From NCBI GenBank assembly GCA_902783705.1, contig CACZSA010000084.1, forward strand, positions 1 through 10,547: DNA of 10,547 nt, given 5' to 3'. Under the pieces are notes generated by a model. That model was not told the origin of the DNA and did no database searches. It saw only the letters and a program-made list of their open reading frames with translations. This stretch comes from an uncultured Ruminococcus sp. Lineage in GTDB: Bacteria > Bacillota > Clostridia > Oscillospirales > CAG-272. Numbering within the stretch: the stretch's first letter is position 1; each line of letters starts with the position of its first letter. The position numbers were made by a program, and so were the translations under genes. This document shows, one piece after another, positions 6,488 through 10,547 of this stretch.

Positions 6488-7305
6488 TCCGGGCGGAACA
6501 CGTCAGTTACAGCTATCACGGAGCCGCGCAGACCGTGCGGGATCTGTCGTTCCATATCGAAAAGGGCGAATTCACCGCGATCCTCGGGGAGAACGGCGCG
6601 GGCAAGACGACCGCCGTCAAGCTCATCGACGGGCTTCTCCTCCCGACCTCGGGCCGGATGCTCGTGAACGGCCTCGACACGCCGAAAACGCGCGTCAGCG
6701 AACGGGCCCGGCAGGTCGGCTATCTCTTCCAGAATCCCGACCGCCAGATCTGCAAAAACACCGTGCGCGAGGAGATCGCGTTCGGGCTCCGGGCCGTCTG
6801 GGGCAAGGGCGAGGAGGAAAAGATCAACGCGCGCACGGACGAGCTGCTCGATCTCTTCTCCTTCCGCGGGGATGAGGAGCCGTTCTCGCTCAGCCGCGGT
6901 CAGCGTCAGCAGGTCGCCCTCGCCTCCACCCTCGCCGTGAAGCCCGCCGTCCTCCTGCTCGACGAGCCGACGACGGGCCTCGACTACCGGGAATGCACGC
7001 GGATCATGGAGTTCATCCGCGCACTGAACGAGGATGAGGGCACGACGGTGGTGATGGTCTGCCACGACATGGAGATCGTGCTCGACTACGCCCGGCGCGC
7101 GCTCGTCATGGCGGGAGGCGCGCTCATCGGCGACGGTCCGGTGAAGGAGATCTTCCGCGATCCCGCGCTGATGGAGAGGGCCTCGCTCCTGCCGCCGCAG
7201 ATCGTGCAGATTGCCTCCTCCCTCGGCGGGGAATTCGCCCGTGCCGACGACGCGGAGACGCTCTCTTCCATGGTGGCCCGTGCCGCGGAGAGGAGGACGG
7301 TATGA
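6484..7305 (+). CDS. ecfA: ECF transporter ATPase, second subunit (LSRGQ signature)
   Basis: A 273-residue ABC ATPase, the partner of the preceding gene. The start at 6484 is set by AAGGAGG (6469-6475) and the four-base ATGA overlap. Motifs: Walker A GENGAGKTT at 35-43, Q-loop Gln83 in LFQNPDRQI, Walker B LLLDEP with Asp160-Glu161, and an intact switch His194 in VCHDM. The signature reads LSRGQ (136-140) in place of LSGGQ. The VFQ/LFQNP and DRQI segments are the usual EcfA features for contact with EcfT. It overlaps ecfT by four bases, so both are translationally coupled. Together with its partner it should form a heterodimer with one canonical and one altered ATP site. Confidence 0.94.
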   Translation: MIRAEHVSYSYHGAAQTVRDLSFHIEKGEFTAILGENGAGKTTAVKLIDGLLLPTSGRMLVNGLDTPKTRVSERARQVGYLFQNPDRQICKNTVREEIAFGLRAVWGKGEEEKINARTDELLDLFSFRGDEEPFSLSRGQRQQVALASTLAVKPAVLLLDEPTTGLDYRECTRIMEFIRALNEDEGTTVVMVCHDMEIVLDYARRALVMAGGALIGDGPVKEIFRDPALMERASLLPPQIVQIASSLGGEFARADDAETLSSMVARAAERRTV

Positions 7306-8051
7306 CGGATCTCTTCCAGTACGTCCCCGGAAATTCCCCCCTGCACCGCATGAACCCGGTCACGAAGATCTTTCTGACCCTCTGCATCTGCGTTGCGGCG
7401 TTTCTCACGGACAACCTCTTCTTCCTGCTCTTCCTCCTCGCCTTCGATCTTCTGATCGGCGTCGTCGCGGGAGCGGCCCGGAAGGCGTTCACAATCTTCC
7501 GCGGGCTCGTCAAGGTCTCCCTCTTTCTCTTCGTCCTGCAGGCCCTGTTTGTGCGGCGCGGGAACCGGCTCTTCTGGATCATCACGGACGAGGGGCTTCT
7601 CACTGCGGCGTCGGTCGTGCTCCGTCTCCTCGTCGTGTGCCTGCCGCTCGCGCTCGTGCTGACGGTGACGCAGGTCTCGGACATCGCGAACGCCATGGTG
7701 CAGGTCCTGCATGTCCCCTACGCCTACGCCTTCACGCTCACTACCGCGATCCGCTTTATCCCCCAGTTCATGGAGGAGATGAGCGGGATCATGGAGGCGC
7801 AGACGGCCCGCGGCGTGGAATTCGACTCGAAGAACTTCGTGAAGAAGCTCGGGATGCTCCTGCCGCTCTGCACGCCGCTGCTCATCTCGTCGGTCCGGCG
7901 GACGGGCGCGACGGCAACGGCTGCCGAGGTGCGCGGCTTTGATCTCCGCACGCGGACGTCCGGGTACAAGCGCTACGGTTTCGGGCTGATCGACCTCGCC
8001 GCGCTGATCGTCTCCGCCGCCCTCATCGCAGGCGCCGTCCTCATCTCCTGA
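7302..8051 (+). CDS. ecfT: ECF transporter transmembrane coupling protein EcfT
   Basis: A 249-residue membrane protein linking the S component to the two ATPases. It starts at the ATGA overlap (7302). Hydrophobic helices lie near residues 22-56, 66-82, 100-122 and 229-247. The two cytoplasmic coupling motifs are visible as QTARGVEF (ARG at 169-171) and AEVRGFD (VRG at 210-212), corresponding to the paired Ala-Arg-Gly/Ser motifs that dock into the ATPases. Length and order are normal. Because S, both A subunits and T lie in one operon, the transporter appears dedicated rather than sharing a common energising module. The stop at 8049-8051 faces the terminator of the minus-strand sulfatase remnant. 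Confidence 0.93.
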   Translation: MTDLFQYVPGNSPLHRMNPVTKIFLTLCICVAAFLTDNLFFLLFLLAFDLLIGVVAGAARKAFTIFRGLVKVSLFLFVLQALFVRRGNRLFWIITDEGLLTAASVVLRLLVVCLPLALVLTVTQVSDIANAMVQVLHVPYAYAFTLTTAIRFIPQFMEEMSGIMEAQTARGVEFDSKNFVKKLGMLLPLCTPLLISSVRRTGATATAAEVRGFDLRTRTSGYKRYGFGLIDLAALIVSAALIAGAVLIS

Positions 8052-8055
8052 AAGC

Positions 8056-8095
8056 AAAAAAAGAACCCGTCCGGTCTCTGTGCCGCGCGGGTTCT
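8056..8095 (-). terminator. Intrinsic terminator facing the sulfatase remnant, possibly bidirectional
   Basis: The stem AGAACCCG (8062-8069) and CGGGTTCT (8088-8095) is perfect. On the minus strand it is followed by seven T (8062-8056), a strong terminator for the sulfatase remnant. On the plus strand the following TCTTTG is a poor T-run, so it may only partly stop the ECF operon, whose stop is 4 bases upstream. Confidence 0.8.
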
Positions 8096-8097
8096 CT

Positions 8098-8313
8098 TTG
8101 TCTGTATGGCTGCCAATCCGCTTTGGCCCTTTGGATGATCCGGCCGCGCACCCAGTTCTCGCGGTAGTCGGTCACGGGATGGAAACGGTCGCCCACGCGC
8201 GCCATCTCACGGGCCATCTTCTCCTTCAGTTCCGCGAGGACGGACGCTCAGGCCGGATCCGACGCGAGATTGCGCTTCTGGAGGGGATCGGCAAACATAT
8301 AGACGATATTCAT
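8098..8313 (-). pseudogene. Sulfatase, ends-only remnant with internal TGA
   Basis: ATG at 8313-8311 follows GGAG at a 7-base spacing. The frame begins MNIVYMFAD, the hallmark first strand of type I sulfatases (normally followed by Gln and the metal site). It then continues directly with PLQKRNLASDPA, which matches the conserved tail region of sulfatases (a D-P/Y-E-x-x-N-L-A-x-D-P motif). A TGA follows at 8250-8248. Beyond it the same frame reads ASVLAELKEKMAREMARVGD and then RFHPVTDYRENWVRGRIIQR, a typical sulfatase C-terminus, with recognisable sequence to about 8098. The catalytic Cys/Ser-x-Pro-x-Arg region and about 400 residues are absent. The join is within or next to the Asp codon of FAD. 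The original stop seems lost, since the frame runs on to 8041. The gene cannot encode an active sulfatase. Confidence 0.75.
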
Positions 8314-8344
8314 GTGTTTCTCCAATATTCTCACAAATCCGCGC

Positions 8345-8373
8345 TTGCTTTTTCCGCGGGAATCTGGTATGAT
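8345..8373 (+). promoter_or_regulatory. Promoter of the flavin-reductase-type gene
   Basis: TTGCTT (8345-8350), a 17-base spacer and TATGAT (8368-8373). The predicted leader is about 90 bases and contains a GC-rich hairpin (GTCCC 8382-8386 with GGGAC 8405-8409). Confidence 0.55.
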
Positions 8374-8426
8374 AATAGCAGGTCCCGGGCGGCTTGTCAA
8401 CCGGGGGACGGATAATATCCAAGTCA

Positions 8427-8441
8427 ATTGATCGAATCAAT
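8427..8441. promoter_or_regulatory. Inverted repeat in the leader, possible operator
   Basis: ATTGAT (8427-8432) and ATCAAT (8436-8441) form a perfect 6-bp dyad with a 3-base centre, about 55 bases after the -10 box and 29 bases before the ATG. It could bind a dimeric regulator acting as a roadblock. No regulator gene is adjacent, so this is a suggestion only. Confidence 0.3.
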
Positions 8442-8469
8442 AGGAATCAACCGAAAGGAAGGACAGAAT

Positions 8470-9045
8470 ATGAAAAAGAATCTGGGTATCGTGCCCGCGG
8501 TGTATCCGATGCCGGTGCTGATAGTGGCTGCGTATGACAAAGACGAGAAGGTCAACGTGATGAACGTTGCGTGGGGACAGATCTGCGACGAGGACAAGAT
8601 CATCCTCTTCATCGGCGAGGGTAAGAAGACGTGGCTGAACATCCGGGAAAGCCGGGCCTTCACCGTCGCCCTCGCGGACCGGGCGCACATGGACGCGGCG
8701 GACTTCTTCGGCATCGCGTCGGGGAACAAGATCGACGACAAGTTCGAGCGCACGGGCTATCACGCGGAGAAGAGCGAGCGGGTACACGCCCCGGTGATCG
8801 CGGAATTCCCCCTGACGATGGAGTGTGAGCTCCTCGAATTCCTCGAGAGCGAATACGTCTCCGGCATCGTCGGTCGGATCGTGAACGTGCAGGCGGAAGA
8901 GGCCGTCCTCGATGAAAAGGGCCGCGTCGATCCCGGAAAGCTCGGCGCCCTGATGTTCGATCAGTTCACGAACGGCTACTACGTCACGGGCGAGCGCGTC
9001 GGTCAGGCATGGAATGCGGGCGCGGCGCTGATGAAGAAGAAATAA
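8470..9045 (+). CDS. Flavin reductase-like FMN-binding protein (flavoredoxin type)
   Basis: The gene encodes 191 residues. The start at 8470 is supported by AAAGGAAGG (8455-8463); a TTG further upstream lies inside an inverted repeat and is less likely. The N-terminal half carries the split-barrel FMN-binding pattern PMPVLIVAAYDKDEKVNVMN followed by VAWGQ, and then a central WLNIRESRAFTVAL strand-helix unit, as in the flavin reductase-like/flavoredoxin family. Such proteins bind FMN and pass electrons in anaerobes; the physiological partner is unknown here. The ALMFDQFTNGYYVTGERVGQ tail is typical of the family. There is no signal peptide, so it is cytoplasmic. It forms a single-gene transcript between its own promoter and a terminator. 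Confidence 0.88.
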   Translation: MKKNLGIVPAVYPMPVLIVAAYDKDEKVNVMNVAWGQICDEDKIILFIGEGKKTWLNIRESRAFTVALADRAHMDAADFFGIASGNKIDDKFERTGYHAEKSERVHAPVIAEFPLTMECELLEFLESEYVSGIVGRIVNVQAEEAVLDEKGRVDPGKLGALMFDQFTNGYYVTGERVGQAWNAGAALMKKK

Positions 9046-9050
9046 GCGTT

Positions 9051-9084
9051 AAAAAAGGAGTCGGACGTCCGGCTCCTTTCTTTT
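9051..9084 (+). terminator. Intrinsic terminator of the flavin-reductase-type gene
   Basis: GGAGTCGGAC (9057-9066) folds back on GTCCGGCTCC (9067-9076), flanked by an A-run before and TTTCTTTT after. It lies six bases past the stop codon and could also act in the other direction because of the A-run. Confidence 0.85.
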
Positions 9085-9132
9085 GGTTTTTCCAACCGCA
9101 GGGACCTGTCCGGTCTCCGTGGAAATCAGGGA

Positions 9133-9192
9133 CCCGGAATGCGTCCTCGCTTTCTTCGGGCGGAGAGGCACATCTGCCCCGCCCATTCCGGG
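9133..9192. other. Long nested hairpin just past the histidine kinase stop
   Basis: CCCGGAAT (9133-9140) pairs with ATTCCGGG (9185-9192). Inside it, GGGCGG (9158-9163) pairs with CCGCCC (9179-9184) and GGCA (9167-9170) with TGCC (9175-9178) around a CATC loop. The outer and inner 3' arms are contiguous, leaving one 17-base bulge. It begins 6 bases past the kinase stop on the minus strand. No T-run follows on either side, so it is not a standard terminator; it could be a 3' mRNA structure or a small repeat element. Confidence 0.5.
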
Positions 9193-9198
9193 ACCGCA

Positions 9199-10547
9199 TC
9201 AGCCCTTCTTCGCTCCCTGCTGCGGGAAGGTCACGGTGATCAACGTTCCGACGCCGACCTCGCTCTCCAGATCGATCCTCGCTCCGTGCAGAAGCGCGCC
9301 GTGCTTGACGATCGAGAGTCCAAGGCCCGTTCCGCCGATCTCGCGGGAATGGCTCTTGTCCACCCGGTAAAACCGCTCGAACACCCGGCTCTGATGGGCG
9401 TAGGGGATCCCGATGCCCGTGTCCCGGACGGAGAGGACCGCGCCGTCCGCCTTGTTCTCCACGTGCACCTCGACCTCGCCGCCCGGCTTGTTGTACTTCA
9501 CGGCGTTGTCGCAGAGGTTGAAGACCATCTCCGAGAGCACCCGCCGCACGCCGCGGATCTGCACGCTCTCCCCGGTGAGACGCAGGGCGATGTTTTCCTT
9601 CTCCGCTGCCGTCCGCACGGATTCGAGCGCGTCTCCGGCGACCTCCTGCAGATCGACCGTCTCCCAGTCGGTCTCGTCCCCCGCGCCCTCCTCGTCGAGC
9701 TTGGAGAGCCGGATGATATCCTCGATCAGGGCGATCATCCGCCGGGATTCCCGGTAGATGTCCCCCGCGAACTCCGCCGTCTTCTCCGCCGGGACCATCC
9801 CGCGCATGAGAAGCTCCGCAAATCCGGAGATCGAGGTCAGCGGCGTTTTCAGCTCGTGCGAGACGTTCGCCGAGAATTCCCGTCTGAGCCGTTCCCGCTG
9901 TTCCCGCTCCGTCACGTCGAGCGTGAGGATCACCGCGCCGGACAGCCGCCCGCCGGACGTCACCGGATTGGCGATCACCTGCACGGCCTGCATCGCGTCG
10001 TCGTCCGTGAGCAGGACCTCCGCCCGCCGTCCTTCCAGCGCGTCGCGCGCCGCTTCCTTCGCCGGGGATCCGACGCTCTCCTCGAAGCTCTCCCCCGCCG
10101 CGCAGCCGGGCATGAGCGAGAGCGCGGCGTTATTCGCGCTCAGCACGATCCCGGATTTATCCAGCAGCAGGAATCCCTCCCGCATCGAATCGGTGAGGGC
10201 TGAGAACTCCTTCTGCCGCCGTCCGAGCTCCTCTTCGCGCTCCCGGATCGTCAAATTCTGCTCCTCGATCCGGCTGACGAGCGGCGCGAGCTCCGGATAA
10301 ACGGCTCCCGCGTCCGGGGCGTCGAGATCGATCTGATTCACCGGCTCGAGGATCTGTCTGGCTACCCGGAACGCGAGCACGCCGGACACGATCAGGACCA
10401 GCACGACCATCCAGAGGATCGGCGAGACCGTCAGGAGCGCATACCGCACCGCGCCGAGCGTCCGGGAAAGGCGCAGAACCGTCCCGTCCTCGCACCGCAC
10501 GGCGTAGTACATTGTCGATTCGCCCGTGGATTCCGAACGGCGGATGC
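9199..10547 (-). CDS. PhoR-like sensor histidine kinase, N-terminus cut by the window edge
   Basis: 448 residues are visible; the frame is open to the edge, so the start and first membrane helix are missing. ATG 10512 is internal, because in-frame sequence before it continues the sensor domain. Numbered from that Met: the end of the extracytoplasmic domain (YYAVRCEDGTVLRLSRT), a membrane helix at about 24-48, a short HAMP-like linker (EPVNQIDLDAP, then YPELAPLVSRIEEQN), a coiled segment, and a PAS-type domain at about 103-200. The HisKA H-box is FSANVSHELKTPLTSISG with phospho-acceptor His219. ATPase boxes are N (NLCDNAVKYN, Asn336), G1 (DTGIG, 364-368), F (ERFYRVD) and G2 (GTGLGLS, 394-400). 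All catalytic motifs are intact. This layout is typical of PhoR/WalK-type kinases; its response regulator would be expected beyond the right edge. The sensed signal is unknown. Confidence 0.93.
   Translation of the reverse strand, partial: IRRSESTGESTMYYAVRCEDGTVLRLSRTLGAVRYALLTVSPILWMVVLVLIVSGVLAFRVARQILEPVNQIDLDAPDAGAVYPELAPLVSRIEEQNLTIREREEELGRRQKEFSALTDSMREGFLLLDKSGIVLSANNAALSLMPGCAAGESFEESVGSPAKEAARDALEGRRAEVLLTDDDAMQAVQVIANPVTSGGRLSGAVILTLDVTEREQRERLRREFSANVSHELKTPLTSISGFAELLMRGMVPAEKTAEFAGDIYRESRRMIALIEDIIRLSKLDEEGAGDETDWETVDLQEVAGDALESVRTAAEKENIALRLTGESVQIRGVRRVLSEMVFNLCDNAVKYNKPGGEVEVHVENKADGAVLSVRDTGIGIPYAHQSRVFERFYRVDKSHSREIGGTGLGLSIVKHGALLHGARIDLESEVGVGTLITVTFPQQGAKKG

Overview
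The window looks like a chromosomal segment of a GC-rich, anaerobic, gut-type Clostridia/Firmicutes bacterium. The sequence evidence is the strong Shine-Dalgarno sites, the consensus sigma-A-like promoters, a T-box riboswitch, an ECF vitamin/amino-acid transporter, plant-polysaccharide hydrolases, and a Clostridia-style PhoR-like kinase. I see no phage genes, intact transposase, CRISPR array, tRNA or rRNA.

Layout. Positions 1-150 hold a palindromic dispersed repeat (18-70) and a short hairpin. Positions 150-626 (minus) hold the two ends of an ABC solute-binding lipoprotein whose middle is missing. Its promoter and ribosome site survive, and two homopolymer-length changes break its frame. A divergent promoter (795-823) leads into a 30-residue mini-ORF, a clan GH-A glycosidase (1041-2780) and then, from its own promoter, a GH51 alpha-L-arabinofuranosidase (2923-4395) followed one base later by a small eight-cysteine DUF6171-type protein (4397-4648). 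This half looks like a plant-glycan (arabinan/arabinoxylan) utilisation locus that has lost its sugar-binding protein.

Positions 4657-8051 form one regulated unit. A very strong promoter with an UP element drives a T-box leader whose specifier codon reads TGG (tryptophan). Behind it are an ECF S component, two ABC ATPases and the EcfT transmembrane coupler, the last three genes joined by ATGA overlaps. The simplest reading is a complete, dedicated ECF tryptophan importer that is switched on when tRNA-Trp is uncharged. The two ATPases are asymmetric in a coherent way: both deviations fall in the same composite ATP site.

Positions 8056-8313 (minus) hold a second ends-only remnant, a sulfatase start joined to a sulfatase tail with an in-frame TGA, still with its ribosome site and terminator. 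A flavin-reductase-type gene (8470-9045) with its own promoter and terminator follows. The window ends in a PhoR-like sensor histidine kinase on the minus strand (9199 to the edge), cut at its N-terminal side, with a long nested hairpin just past its stop codon.

I found no convincing new multi-gene system. The most unusual signals are the two gene remnants that keep their start and end but lack the middle, and the ATPase asymmetry in the tryptophan-type ECF operon.
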